Source of the DNA: Chitinophagaceae bacterium | Lineage (GTDB): Bacteria > Bacteroidota > Bacteroidia > Chitinophagales > Chitinophagaceae | Direction of reading: 5' to 3' | Length of the DNA: 64,000 nt | Assembly (NCBI GenBank): GCA_016721085.1 | Contig: JADKJI010000028.1 | Coordinates: 1 to 64,000, forward strand | Translations under genes and position numbers: made by a program | Shown: piece after piece, positions 1-9,712 of the stretch | How the letters are laid out: each line of letters opens with the position of its first letter | Position numbering within the stretch: the first letter of the stretch is position 1 | The notes under the pieces: model-generated | What the model was told of the DNA's origin: nothing | The model's input: only the letters and a program-made list of their open reading frames with translations | Databases searched by the model: none

Positions 1-2
1 AA

Positions 3-56
3 AAGCCGCATATATTCGGTTTTGAAGAGTTTGAAAGTCTATTCGAATATAAGTAA
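3..56 (+). CDS. C-terminal end of a gene entering from the left (partial)
   Basis: A frame open from the window edge ends in TAA at 54-56 and would encode about 17 residues ending FEEFESLFEYK. It stops just before the first repeat array. Too short to assign; it could be chance. Confidence 0.3.
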   Translation, partial: KPHIFGFEEFESLFEYK

Positions 57-62
57 TGAGGA

Positions 63-655
63 GGAGTAAAAGTCAAAATTAAAAAGTAAAAAGTCAAAAC
101 AGGTGCACCACTCCGATCAGCAATTTCGACTTTTGACTTAAGAAAAGCTTTAACAAAGAAGAGACAAATTAAATGGGCCGATTGGGCAAATTTTAAGCCA
201 TTTTTAAAATTTCACTTTTTTACACAACCTGTATTTTAGTTCTCAAGCATCTGGAGGTTGTATAAGGTCTCCAACCTTATAAGGTTGGAGACCTTATACA
301 ACCTCCTCTTTAGTAAAAATTAATAAAGTCAAAATTAAAAAGTCAAAAGTCAAAATTTGTGCATCAATACGTTCACCAATTTTGACTTTTGACTCTAAAT
401 AAGCTTCAATTAAATTGAGACTTTTGAAATGGCGCCCATTAACAACTATTAAGCCATTTTCCAAATTTCGCTTTTATGCACAACCTGTATTTTCGTTCTC
501 GAGTCATAAAAAGTAGTGCGAGGTCTCCAACCTTATAAGGTTGGAGACCTTATACAACCTCCTCTTTAGTAAAAATCAATAAATTCAAAAATCAAAAGTA
601 AAAAGTCAAAAAGGGACAACAAATGTTACCCCATTTTGACTTTTTACTTACTTAA
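63..655. repeat. Left palindromic direct-repeat array
   Basis: About two and a half copies of a unit of roughly 250 bp. Each unit has (i) an AGGTCTCCAACC palindrome, (ii) CAACCTCCTCTTTAGTAAAAA, (iii) a hairpin with GTCAAAA-type words on the left and TTTTGAC words on the right, (iv) an AAGCTTCAAnTnAnTTGAGAC segment and (v) TATTAAGCCATTT and ACAACCTGTATTTT blocks. The complete copy is about 268-520. The same unit, same orientation, recurs at about 5945-6540, so the two arrays bracket the genes at 648-5791. Confidence 0.85.
253..306. repeat. 54-bp perfect palindrome
   Basis: The stretch is its own reverse complement from GGAGGTTG at the left to CAACCTCC at the right, with centre CCTTATAAGG and no loop. 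The core AGGTCTCCAACCTTATAAGG recurs at 521-550 and 6152-6187. At 6408 only one arm is present. Confidence 0.9.
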
Positions 656-1460
656 TTTTAATCCTACTTCTTCCCAACCCAAACTTTGTATATATTCCAG
701 AACCTGGTGCGGCTGCATCAAGTAAATTTAAAACCCTTGCACCTTTAATACATGACCAGAAGGCGTGATATGTATGGGGCTTGCCTTCGATTTTTGAGAA
801 TTTTATTTGCCAGTTATTGGGAATTGAAAATTGTCCGGCTGATTTTACCTCAACAGCCTTTATATTGCCAACAACACCATTAACGGCAAGCAATCGCCAT
901 CGGTAAGAATTTCCTTCTTCGAAAATAAATTCTTCGTTCGATTGGCTTATGTTCATTCCAGCATATTGCCCCGAATAAACATTATAGAGTTGCTGTATGC
1001 CGGTGAAATCACTGGTCCATACTCCTTTGAAGTCTGTAGCGGCCACTGCAAACTTATTATAGCCGCTCATCTTAGCTAGTGGAATCATCAGATCTGTATT
1101 GCTATCCCATTGAATTGTTTCAGGGTCAAATTTATATTGCTGAATAAAACTGTTTTTATCAGGGGACACAAATTCAATCCAACCTTCATGCCCTTGGTGA
1201 AAAAATACAATAAAAACATTCTTACCAGTTTCCTTCTCAGTTGCATACCCCATCCCCAGATAAGGACGTTCATAAGTGACGATATAAGAAGTCTTAAAAT
1301 TCCTGAGATTACTATAACGTGGAGCCACCAGAATATTCCATGCGGTAGTTGTCATAGGCGCGGGATCTGCTGGGAAAACGGTTCCTTCTCTAGGATAATG
1401 TAACAAGACCTTAGTATCACCTTTTACTACTTCCACCCATTCTTCGCGTTCTGTACCCAC
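648..1460 (-). CDS. Hypothetical protein; probably the C-terminal part of the gene at 1498-2547
   Basis: A 270-residue ORF with no recognised enzymatic motif; the sequence begins near a NFDDGW...EREEWVEV segment and reads like a mixed beta-rich domain. The only available start in frame is a GTG at 1460. The frame is open further upstream through the stop of the preceding gene, so the segment FSTNFDDGW lies before any usable start. Removing one A from the A6 run (minus strand, 1517-1522) would fuse this frame to the preceding gene. The signal-peptide-bearing upstream gene and this one are therefore probably one secreted protein of about 640 residues. Its stop lies at the edge of the left repeat array. 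Confidence 0.6.
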   Translation of the reverse strand: MGTEREEWVEVVKGDTKVLLHYPREGTVFPADPAPMTTTAWNILVAPRYSNLRNFKTSYIVTYERPYLGMGYATEKETGKNVFIVFFHQGHEGWIEFVSPDKNSFIQQYKFDPETIQWDSNTDLMIPLAKMSGYNKFAVAATDFKGVWTSDFTGIQQLYNVYSGQYAGMNISQSNEEFIFEEGNSYRWRLLAVNGVVGNIKAVEVKSAGQFSIPNNWQIKFSKIEGKPHTYHAFWSCIKGARVLNLLDAAAPGSGIYTKFGLGRSRIKIK

Positions 1461-1497
1461 CCAACCATCATCAAAATTGGTTGAGAAAAAGGAAAAT

Positions 1498-2547
1498 TTA
1501 GTTTTGCATATTATTATTTTTTGGGCTAGCCGATACCTGTTGATCAGTTTTCGTTTTTATAATTTCTTTCATGAATGTATCGCCTTCAGGCAGGGAAATG
1601 GGAGTAAATGTTCCAGGAGGACCATAACTATATGTATTTCCGGTATTGAATTTTCCATCTCTTTGCGTTTGCTTCTCAGTTTGTAGAAGCAGATTATTAT
1701 CCGCCTTACTGAATTGGTAAGTCACTGTCTCCAATGGTCTGTTTTGTGATGATCGTAAAGTATTCCAATTATCCCCTCCATTCTTTTTACTCCAGGCTTC
1801 AATAACACTGCTAGTTGGAATGAGGGTGATTGAATTTCCTTTTAGTACATAGCTACCCTTCTCTTTAATTAAAAATGTTTCTGCATCCTTTTCATCATAG
1901 GTTTTAGCAAGAAATCGATAGGTGCCATCTGCATTAAAAGTATACTGCTGTTTATTATAGCTATAATTCCCAAACCGGTTATTAATTTGGCTTACGGTAT
2001 TTGATTTTCCCCAGGCACCGACAAAAGGGGCGCTTACTGTTTTCTGTTCCTGAGTCCCTGTTTCCTGCTTTGCTAAATCCAGAGAAGTGAGGAAGTCTTC
2101 AATATCTTTCTGATAATCTGTACTATTAGTAGCAGCAACAACACTTACGCAACGGTTATATCCGCTAAAAGTAGTAACCAACACAAGAGCATTGGTATTA
2201 TTAAAAACAAAACCACCCACCCCAGATTTGATCTTCCATCCATCAGCTTCCTTTGTTTCACTTACTTGAGGGGCATCAGTTGGTTTATAATTTTTAACAG
2301 CAAAATCCTGCCAGTCACTATTAAAATCATCATCAATATTTCCTTTGCTTACTCCACTTTTTACAATAAAAATCTGGCACCATGTGTTATTTTTAGAATT
2401 AGTGCTACTGTAGGATGTGAGATTATTTTTCACTTCGTTTTTCCATCCTTTCGGAGCTGTATAATTTACAATGTCGTAGGTTTCTTTTTGGGCCAAAGAA
2501 ATTGTTCCAAAGAAAATCGAAAAACAAAGTATCAGAATTCTTTTCAT
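1498..2547 (-). CDS. Secreted hypothetical protein with signal peptide
   Basis: 349 residues. The N-terminus (MKRILILCFSIFFGTISLAQ) is a clear Sec signal peptide. The middle (about residues 170-330) has alternating beta-type sequence with YTFNADGTYRF and a GSYVLKGNSITL motif, resembling lipocalin-like stress or cell-wall proteins of Bacteroidota, but I do not recognise the family with certainty. It ends in an Asn-rich tail immediately after an A6 run, where the next ORF (648-1460) takes over in the +1 frame. This suggests a frameshift rather than a genuine C-terminus. The gap to the upstream large gene (stop at 2615) is short, so the two may be co-transcribed. Confidence 0.7.
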   Translation of the reverse strand: MKRILILCFSIFFGTISLAQKETYDIVNYTAPKGWKNEVKNNLTSYSSTNSKNNTWCQIFIVKSGVSKGNIDDDFNSDWQDFAVKNYKPTDAPQVSETKEADGWKIKSGVGGFVFNNTNALVLVTTFSGYNRCVSVVAATNSTDYQKDIEDFLTSLDLAKQETGTQEQKTVSAPFVGAWGKSNTVSQINNRFGNYSYNKQQYTFNADGTYRFLAKTYDEKDAETFLIKEKGSYVLKGNSITLIPTSSVIEAWSKKNGGDNWNTLRSSQNRPLETVTYQFSKADNNLLLQTEKQTQRDGKFNTGNTYSYGPPGTFTPISLPEGDTFMKEIIKTKTDQQVSASPKNNNMQN

Positions 2548-2614
2548 AGCTATTAATTTGCTTGTTAAATGTAATCAAGCGGCAATCTTCATACTATCCT
2601 CTAAAACCAGTATA

Positions 2615-5600
2615 TTATTTCAGGTCAAATAAGGCAGGAATTATTCCTCCCTTTTCTATTCCTGCATTTACAGCAACGGATATCTCTAACACTTTCTCCT
2701 CTACAGAAACTTTACCTATACTGGCTTCACCCGCTATTTCAGCTTTAACGCCTACATCCTGAATTATCCATTTTCCACTTGTTGGGTCTGGACCAATCTT
2801 TACAAACCCTTTACCTGAAATACCAATTTCCGTTTCTATAAATCCTTCCTTACCCAAGTCCCAGCTTGCACCAAGACCTGCTCCTACTGTGAAATTTTCA
2901 AATCTCCCATCATTGCGATACTTGAATTCCATGTCGCCTACAATACCTTCTCCGCCATCTATCCCCCAGGAGTTACAAGTGAAAAATAACTTAACCGTTC
3001 CCATCTCATATTTGCCCTTGAAGTTGGAACAGTATTCGTCTTCCCATTGTTTCAATTGTGCTTTTTTTTGGGAGATGGCTTCAAAGTCGGAACAATTTGA
3101 TTTACTAAGGATTCTATATTCACCTAGGATGTTATAAATATCTTCCAGATAACTTTTCTATAGATTGAAATGGTATAACGTTTTCGGAAGTCCACAAAGG
3201 GGCATAATTGGCATAGTCACTGTAAAATTTCCGGGAAATATATTCACGTCGCTGGGCATATTCATTCACAACAGGAGCCAACTCAGCTAAATACTTTTCT
3301 GTTGCCGCATTTACAGCATTACACTTTGCTAATTCAAGGGCTTGAATTTTATCTTCGTCGCCTGCCTCGCCACCTTCATATTTATTTATTTTATTGTCAT
3401 ATTCCTTTATTATAGCTTTAATTGCAGGATTATAGATTGCTGCCAGCTTTTTAATATTATAATGAAACACATCGGCTGTAACACTACTTTCAGATTGATA
3501 AGTTAGCATGCCATCCATTATTATTTGCTGTGCTTTTACTGCGATGGAAGAATACCATAAGACAATTTCGACTTCAATATTTTTTGTTGTAAGGCATCTT
3601 CATCTTGCTTTGGGATTCTGGATTTTATAGCTTCTATTGTTAACCGGATTGATTCCTTTTCAGCATTAAGCTCAACTAAGAAAGCTTCCATCTCATCAAG
3701 TTTTGATGGCATTGAAGGCAACTTAGTCCTTTTAACCAATGGAAATTCTTTTACTGGCAGGCGACTCATTATTACCCCAGGCTTGGCTTTACTATTAACT
3801 TGCCGCAACATGGAAATCACTTCATGGTCATAACTTGCCGTTAAGGATCTTGTTGCATGTTCTTCGGCTTTTTTAGTATCACCCTTTTTCAGATACATGA
3901 TGCAAAGAATCTTATTGGAGGTTGGATGTAAACTATCTTTCTGCACACATTGTTGCAGATATTTCATTGCATTATTCAAATCCCCTAACTTAAAATAAGC
4001 ATTCCCAAGATTGGCAAGTAAGGTTGGCTCACCAGGTTTTTGCTTGTTCCAGAATTCAAGAATTGGTATTGATTTTTCAGGCATTCCTCCCATGATTAAA
4101 AAAGCTGAAAAATTATTGGCCGAAAGCCCATCATTGGGATTACCAGCAACAGATTTACTATATAAATAGAGACTCGCTTCAGGTGAGTTTTGTAACCAAG
4201 CAGACAGAGCGCTATTACTTATATCTTTGGATTGGGTAAGTTTTTTTGAAAGTAATGTAATCGTCTGCTTTCTTTTTAATCTCAGGCTTTACAGCTTTTG
4301 ATATTTTTGTATTTAATTCATAAATATAATTTTTATATGCCTCAGACGTAAGTACCTGAGAAGGCAATTCTTTAAGCTTTGGAGAAAGTAGCGGGATATC
4401 AAAAGTAAATTTAGAAATAGGTGAAGTAGCAGCAGGATTTACCGCTACTATTGAAGGCTTCATATCCGCAGGTACTGTTAGCGGCTTTAATTTGGTAAGT
4501 TTTGATAAATATGAAACGCTATACGATGCAGAAGGAACTGGTACAGGTTGTTCAGAAGGACGCATATCCTGTGACAGAATATTTTCCAGTGGCTTTAATG
4601 CACCAGGCATATTAACAAGTTTCGATACTTTTTGCATGTGCGGGTAAGTGCCTTTCGGTAAATGCACCATTATCAACTGAGGGACTTCTGCGCCAAGTGA
4701 TTTGTTATAGTAGTTTAGGTTTAGTGTTGCAACATAAGTCCTGGATTCTACATCCCTGCTATTAGGAAAGTTATCCAATCCGTCTAAATATTGCTTCATC
4801 CCCTTACTTGAATATGAACCGTATCCATAAAAATGAGAGAACGTCCTATTAAGCCAATCCTCTGGTTTCTTCATGTATTCCAGTAATACATCTTTTGCTC
4901 CACTCGTTTCTGTCATTATGCGGGCAACTCTTTTATCATACTTCTGTTTTTCAGTCTCCCATGTTTCAATGAATCTTTTCCTATAAGGAGCCATTTGCTC
5001 TGGGGTAGAATTTTTAGCATTATCAATCCTTTTTAATTCCTCATCAAATCTTGCTTTATTGGCTGCTTCATTAGCTGGAGTGTACTCCATTTTTGCTTCG
5101 GCTAATTCCTTATTTTTATAATCTTCCACATCATTTAGCAACTGTTGGAGATACTCTTTGCGGGTATGGGAAGAAAAACAGGTTTATCACTATTTCGTAT
5201 GATAATAAATTCATGTTTAGATTTATATACGGTATCATATACGTTTGACATTCCTATCTGTTCATAGTAGTCAACTCTTCCTTCTGTGCGGCTTTTTCAA
5301 ACATTGCAAAAGCTGCTTTTCCATTTACAGTAAAAACGCCAACATTAGTACAAAGAGAAGTGATAAATACATTATTAAAATATACTGCGGCAAAAGATCC
5401 GCTCTCGTCTTCTGTGAAAACTTCATTTCTGTTTTCATAACAATAGTATGCGTAGAACCTCATTCTAGAAATGTAACATCCTTTGATACCTGAGGCTTTA
5501 TAAAAGGCTTTGTAAACCCTCCCTGATAATCAAAAAAATACTCGTTGGAATAGGCCAGTTTAGCGCCAGTGAAATTTTTCAAAACGCCTTTTTTACCCAG

Positions 5601-5791
5601 TTTTCAGAAATAGTTAAATAGGGTTTCATTTTAGATACACTGATATCGACTTTTGGTCCTTCCCCCGAACGAGAATATTCATCCTGGAACCGAACAGACT
5701 CCGCTGGCCTATTGGCAGCTCTTGTTGTGCAATCTTGTGCTTTTACAAGCTGGGCCGTTAAAAGAAGAATAGCTACTATTATATGTTTCAT
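2615..5791 (-). pseudogene. Large secreted TPR-containing protein, broken by about seven frameshifts
   Basis: Reading from 5791 down, one continuous protein of about 1,055 residues can be followed if single-base indels are allowed near 5589-5594, 5463-5470, 5270-5280, 5158-5168, 4241-4247, 3580-3585 and 3154-3157. Most lie in A runs of four to seven. Intact pieces are 5579-5791, 5254-5463, 4215-5141, 3536-4093, 3132-3518 and 2615-3055, and the gap 4094-4214 is coding as well. The N-terminus is a signal peptide (MKHIIVAILLLTAQLVKAQ). The middle has a Lys/Glu-rich helical part, then a TPR pair (LANLGNAYFKLGDLNNAMKY...MYLKKGDTKKAEEHA). The C-terminus is Gly-rich and beta-like. No nonsense codon was seen inside the joined frame, so error in the sequence is as likely as true decay. 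Family not recognised. Confidence 0.7.
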
Positions 5792-5944
5792 GTGAATAAT
5801 AAATTGGGGTATTTATGTCAGAATCGATACTTGCAAAAATTATGGCTTATGGGGACAGATGAAATAAAATTAAAAGCACTCTTTTAATTCACTAATAAAG
5901 ATGAAGTAATCTGGAATTATTTGATATCCCTTAAAAATGGGATA

Positions 5945-6540
5945 ATGAAGTTTAAAATTCAAAAGCAAAAAGTCAAAGGTCAAAGGTCAAAAACAGTGCT
6001 TAGCTCCGAACACCAATTTTGACCTTTGCTTAAAAGAAACTCGAAGTAGTTGAACCTTTTTTTCAGCGCCCTTTTGACAACTATTAAGCCATTTTCTACA
6101 ATTCTATGTATTTAACAACCAGTATTTCAGCCTTCAAAACTGGAGGGTTGTATAAGGTCTCCAACCTTATAAGGTTGGAGACCTTATAACCCCTCTTTAG
6201 TAAAAATCAATAAAGTCAAAATTAAAAAGTCAAAAGTCAAAATTTGTGCATCAATACGATCACCAATTTTGACTTTTGACTCTAAATAAGCTTCAACTAA
6301 GTTGAGACTTTTAAAATGCCGCCCATTCACAACTATTAAGCCATTTCCCAAATTTCACTTTTTTACACAACCTGTATTTTACTTCCCAAGCCACAAAAAG
6401 TAATGCGAGGTCTCCAACCATATACAACCTCCTCTTTAGTAAAAACTAATAAAGTCAAAACTAAAAAGTCAAAAGTCAAAACCAGTGCTACACTCCGAAC
6501 ACCATTTTTGACTTTTGACTTTTGATTTTTGACTTTGAAA
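5945..6540. repeat. Right palindromic direct-repeat array
   Basis: Two and a half units of the same 250-bp repeat as at 63-655, in the same orientation. The complete copy (about 6161-6408) appears roughly 90 percent identical to 268-520. The palindrome at 6152-6187 is intact, whereas at 6408-6425 the right arm is missing and AGGTCTCCAACC runs directly into ATATACAACCTCC, as expected from deletion across a hairpin. The stretch 5792-5944 holds no recognisable gene. Confidence 0.85.
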
Positions 6541-6560
6541 TCCAGGAAAGTCCCATAATG

Positions 6561-6589
6561 AAAAAAGGTTCAACTACGTTGAACCTTTC
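6561..6589 (-). terminator. Rho-independent terminator of tRNA-Leu(GAG)
   Basis: On the minus strand AAAGGTTCAAC-GTA-GTTGAACC is followed by TTTTTT, directly downstream of the tRNA gene. Confidence 0.85.
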
Positions 6590-6594
6590 TATCG

Positions 6595-6678
6595 TGCCCA
6601 GGACTGGATTCGAACCAGCACGTCCTTTCGAACACCACCACCTCAAAGTGGCTTGTCTACCAATTTCAACACCTGGGC
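6595..6678 (-). tRNA. tRNA-Leu (anticodon GAG)
   Basis: 84 nt on the minus strand. The acceptor GCCCAGG pairs with the 3' CCTGGGC, discriminator A. The D arm contains AATTGGTAGACAAG. The anticodon arm is CCACT-TTGAGGT-GGTGG, giving GAG (one T-G pair closes the stem). A class II long variable arm and the T arm GCTGGTTCGAATCCAGT follow. The layout matches bacterial tRNA-Leu(GAG). Confidence 0.93.
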
Positions 6679-6684
6679 GTTTGA

Positions 6685-6820
6685 GTAGTCCGGAAGTCGG
6701 AAAGACGGGAAGACCGGAAGTTTGATTCCTGATTTTTTAACCGCTTAACTCATTCGAACTTTTACCTCACTTGCTACATCTTTCGGTCTTTCCGACTTTC
6801 GGTCTTCCGGACTTCCCGCA
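6685..6820. repeat. Inverted repeat of GGAAGTCC-type words
   Basis: The left arm 6685-6723 (GTCCGGAAGTCGGAAAGACG...) and right arm 6782-6819 (TCGGTCTTTCCGACTTTCGG...) are imperfect reverse complements around a 58-nt loop. It lies between tRNA-Leu and the 3' end of the sensor kinase gene. Confidence 0.8.
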
Positions 6821-6841
6821 AATGGGCTGCAAAAATAAATA

Positions 6842-7993
6842 CTATTTATTTAAAATCATACGAAAAGTGGTTCCTTTTCCTAAATCAGAGTGTTTTACGA
6901 ATAATTGACCCTTGTGGTACTGCTCAATGATGCGTTTTGAGAGACTTAAACCGAGTCCCCAGCCCCTTTTTTTGGTGGTGAAGCCGGGTTTGAATACCCT
7001 ATTTATGTTTTGTCGGGCTATCCCCTTGCCCGAATCGGCTACATCAATGGTGAATTGTTTCTCAGTTTCCTCAATAGTTACCGTTATCGTCCCCTTCCCT
7101 TCCATAGCATCCAGGGCATTCTTCAGCAGGTTTTCGATAACCCAGTCGAAAAGTGGTGGCGAAAGCGGTGCTATTAAAGTTTCGATATTGCCTTTTTCCA
7201 ACAAAAAATGCACTTTCCCTGGTGCCCGCTTTTTGATATACTCTACCATGGCGGTTACCTGAAGTATTACATCATTTGGTTCCAGGTGCGGACTGCTTCC
7301 AATCTTACCGAAACGATCACTCACCAGCTTTAATCGGTCAACATCCTTGCTCATTTCATGTACTATCTTCTCATCGGCATTGGACTCTTTCAACATCTCC
7401 ACCCACCCTTGTAAGGAGGATAATGGTGTGCCTAACTGATGCGCGGTTTCCTTCGCCATTCCGGCCCACACCTGATTCTGAACTGATCGGAAACTTGTTG
7501 TAAGTGCAGTGATGGTGATGATAATAAAGAGTGCTATAATAAGGAGCTGTACCAGCGGATAATACCTTACCTGATTCAATAAACTGGTATTACCGAAATA
7601 GTAATAGTTGATACGGGTAGAATCGCCTGGATCTTTCCAGGTGATGGGTTCGTTTCCAGCCCTGAACTCTTTTAATTTCTTGGTTACGTAACCTGGGTCA
7701 TTCGCCACACTCATTGAATCGAGGTTCACATGTTGCACAACACTATCCTTCTCATCCGTTTCAATGATGGGTAAAGAATGGTTACCAGCAATGATCAATG
7801 AAACGAGCCGGTCACTCATACCACTCGTGTCATTCACTAACAATTTTCCTGCTTCCACCCATTGCTCGGCACGCTGTCTTTCTTCGGTGGCAATCTTTTT
7901 CGCCAGTAGCTGCGAATAGATGATAGTACCGCTTACAATTACGATGGCGATGATCGCCAAACCTGTTCTCCAGTTAAAAAGCGGTTGAATCAT
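6842..7993 (-). CDS. Membrane sensor histidine kinase
   Basis: 383 residues. There is a transmembrane segment at about 13-30, an extracytoplasmic region of about 110 residues and a second transmembrane segment at about 145-165 (LLIIALFIIITITALTT). The dimerisation/phosphoacceptor helix carries the H-box AKETAHQLGTPLSSLQGW (His near residue 185). The ATPase domain has an N-box (ENLLKNALDAM), G1 (DSGKGI), an F-box (FKPGFTTK) and G2 (GWGLGLSLSKRIIEQ). All catalytic elements are present, so it should autophosphorylate and pass phosphate to a response regulator not encoded here. The HQLGTPLSSLQGW form is typical of Bacteroidota kinases of this short class. It is divergent from the glycosyltransferase gene. 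Confidence 0.9.
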   Translation of the reverse strand: MIQPLFNWRTGLAIIAIVIVSGTIIYSQLLAKKIATEERQRAEQWVEAGKLLVNDTSGMSDRLVSLIIAGNHSLPIIETDEKDSVVQHVNLDSMSVANDPGYVTKKLKEFRAGNEPITWKDPGDSTRINYYYFGNTSLLNQVRYYPLVQLLIIALFIIITITALTTSFRSVQNQVWAGMAKETAHQLGTPLSSLQGWVEMLKESNADEKIVHEMSKDVDRLKLVSDRFGKIGSSPHLEPNDVILQVTAMVEYIKKRAPGKVHFLLEKGNIETLIAPLSPPLFDWVIENLLKNALDAMEGKGTITVTIEETEKQFTIDVADSGKGIARQNINRVFKPGFTTKKRGWGLGLSLSKRIIEQYHKGQLFVKHSDLGKGTTFRMILNK

Positions 7994-8058
7994 GCAACTA
8001 ATTTATAAAAACCGTTCCTTTGCTCCGGTTATTTTTTCAAATATATTTACTACCCATC

Positions 8059-9084
8059 TTGACACCCCGTGTAGCCATAGCGATTCTTAACTGGAATGGT
8101 CAATCCTTCCTCCAACAATTCCTGCCTTTTGTGGTTGCGGGTACTTATACTAATAAAGAGATCATTGTAATAGATAATGCTTCTTCCGACAACTCCGTCG
8201 CCTATCTGAAGGAACATTTTCCTTCAGTACGGATTATCCGAAACTCAAGCAATCTTGGCTTCGCCAATGGCTACAACGAAGGCTTGAAGCAAGTGGAAGC
8301 AGATTACTTTGTATTACTGAATTCGGATGTGGAAGTAACGACTGGATGGATTGAACCCATCATTAATTATATGGAGCAGCTTCCCAATGTAGCAGCTGTT
8401 CAACCCAAGTTACTGCAGTTCAAAAACCGAGAGTACTTTGAATATGCAGGAGCAGCTGGTGGATGGATTGATTCAATGGGCTATCCTTTTTCAAAAGGCA
8501 GGGTTTTTGAAGATTGTGAAAGAGATGAAAGACAGTATGATGCTCCCTCTCCTATTTTCTGGGCCAGTGGTGCCGCTTTCTTTATAAGAGCTGCTGCTTT
8601 CAGGGAGATGCAAGGCTTTGATGGTTATTTCTTCGCTCATATGGAAGAAATCGATTTATGCTGGCGATTGCAATGGGCGGGTTATGAAATCCATAGTTAT
8701 CCTGAAGTGGCCGTTTTTCATGTAGGTGGAGGCACTTTACCAAAAGGCAATAGCCGGAAAGTGTTCCTTAATTTCAGAAATAACCTGATCATGCTGTCTA
8801 AAAACCTGCCCCTTTCTCAATTGATTTGGAAGATTCCAGTGAGGTTTGGATTAGATGCTCTTTCGGCGGTAAAAACACTTATATCGGGCGATGCGGGGTA
8901 TTTTATGGCGGTGGCCAAGGCCCATTTTGCCTATCTGGGATGGTTATTGAACCACAGGAAAGAAGGGCTTTATCCCCTGAGAAAGAATCCAAAATGGCAG
9001 GGTTATTATAGAGGATGGGTTATCAAGGACTATTTTCTAAAGGGGCGGAAGAAATTCGATCAAATTATTGCCCACAAAAATTGA
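8059..9084 (+). CDS. Family 2 glycosyltransferase
   Basis: GT-A fold family 2 transferase that would move a sugar from a nucleotide donor onto a surface polysaccharide or lipid acceptor. The N-terminal VAIAILNWNGQ and IIVIDNASSDNS are the nucleotide-binding start, LLNSDVEV holds the DxD-like metal site, and FAHMEEIDLCWRLQWAGY is the ED-type acceptor/catalytic segment with the usual W-R helix. Rhamnosyltransferase-like members share this order. No ATG is present in frame near the start. I prefer TTG at 8059 (LTPRVAIAIL), which places the fold at residue 5; TTG at 8020 would add 13 hydrophobic residues. Single gene, no polysaccharide cluster around it. Confidence 0.88.
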   Translation: MTPRVAIAILNWNGQSFLQQFLPFVVAGTYTNKEIIVIDNASSDNSVAYLKEHFPSVRIIRNSSNLGFANGYNEGLKQVEADYFVLLNSDVEVTTGWIEPIINYMEQLPNVAAVQPKLLQFKNREYFEYAGAAGGWIDSMGYPFSKGRVFEDCERDERQYDAPSPIFWASGAAFFIRAAAFREMQGFDGYFFAHMEEIDLCWRLQWAGYEIHSYPEVAVFHVGGGTLPKGNSRKVFLNFRNNLIMLSKNLPLSQLIWKIPVRFGLDALSAVKTLISGDAGYFMAVAKAHFAYLGWLLNHRKEGLYPLRKNPKWQGYYRGWVIKDYFLKGRKKFDQIIAHKN

Positions 9085-9110
9085 ATTTCAGCATTGAACC
9101 CTTATTTTTG
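9081..9110 (+). promoter_or_regulatory. Bacteroidota-type promoter of the 68-residue gene
   Basis: TTG at 9081-9083, a 19-nt spacer, then TATTTTTG at 9103-9110, which matches the TAnnTTTG -7 consensus. The start codon follows 19 nt later. Confidence 0.6.
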
Positions 9111-9128
9111 CTCCGCAATTAACTCGTT

Positions 9129-9335
9129 ATGGATCAACACACAGAAATCAATCCCCGCGAAAAAGATTTTACACACAATTGGGTGAATTCGTCTGTATTC
9201 CTGTTTTATTTACAGGTATTCCTTTTCGTAGCATTCACTTTTGGTTGTGCTTTCAGCCTGTATACCAAGGGGTATAAGGGTCGTCCGGAAGTGCCTGTTC
9301 AATCGAGTTCAGAGTATACTCCACAGTATAAATAA
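9129..9335 (+). CDS. Small single-span membrane protein
   Basis: 68 residues. A polar N-terminus of about 20 residues precedes one hydrophobic segment (VFLFYLQVFLFVAFTFGCAFSLY, about residues 23-45), with a polar Ser/Tyr-rich tail. No family recognised. A well-formed promoter lies directly upstream, which supports expression. Confidence 0.65.
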   Translation: MDQHTEINPREKDFTHNWVNSSVFLFYLQVFLFVAFTFGCAFSLYTKGYKGRPEVPVQSSSEYTPQYK

Positions 9336-9356
9336 TAAAAAAACAGCGGATTAAAT

Positions 9357-9386
9357 TTTGCAGGAAATATACATTTCCTATTTTTG
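9357..9386 (+). promoter_or_regulatory. Promoter of the tRNA-Gly/tRNA-Leu pair
   Basis: TTTG at 9357-9360, an 18-nt spacer, TATTTTTG at 9379-9386; the tRNA-Gly begins about 60 nt downstream. Confidence 0.6.
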
Positions 9387-9447
9387 CATCCCTGTTAAAA
9401 AAGAAGTTCTTTAATACATTCCTCAAAGAAGCCTTTGAAGGATACAA

Positions 9448-9520
<73 letters not shown>

Positions 9521-9529
9521 CTCTGATAT

Positions 9530-9560
9530 TAAAGGTGTGAGTTACTCACGCCTTTTTTTA
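9530..9560 (+). terminator. Hairpin with T tract after tRNA-Gly
   Basis: AAAGGTGTGAGT-TA-CTCACGCCTTTTTTT forms a stem followed by T7. It lies between the two tRNA genes, so read-through to tRNA-Leu would need to be partial. Confidence 0.75.
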
Positions 9561-9567
9561 TCGGGAT

Positions 9568-9653
9568 ACCTGGGTGGCGGAATTGGTAGACGCGCCGGAC
9601 TTAAAATCCTGTGAGAAGTAATTCTCGTACGGGTTCAACTCCCGTCCCGGGTA
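9568..9653 (+). tRNA. tRNA-Leu (anticodon TAA)
   Basis: 86 nt, class II. Acceptor ACCTGGG pairs with CCCGGGT (one T-G pair), discriminator A. D arm GGCGGAATTGGTAGACGC. The anticodon loop CTTAAAA gives TAA. The long variable arm is TGTGAGAAGTAATTCTCGT, and the T arm ACGGGTTCAACTCCCGT. Confidence 0.95.
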
Positions 9654-9657
9654 CAAC

Positions 9658-9697
9658 AAAAAAGCCCTCTGCAATTTATTGCAGGGGGCTTTTTTTC
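9658..9697 (+). terminator. Terminator after tRNA-Leu(TAA)
   Basis: AAAGCCCTCTGCAA-TTTA-TTGCAGGGGGCTTTTTTT, a strong stem with T tract starting 5 nt after the tRNA. Confidence 0.9.
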
Positions 9698-9712
9698 TAT
9701 AAGGGTTCAATA

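Noticed and set aside
63..6540. Possible CRISPR array because of repeated palindromic units
   Set aside because: Units are about 250 bp long with conserved interiors and no unique spacers; no cas genes are present.
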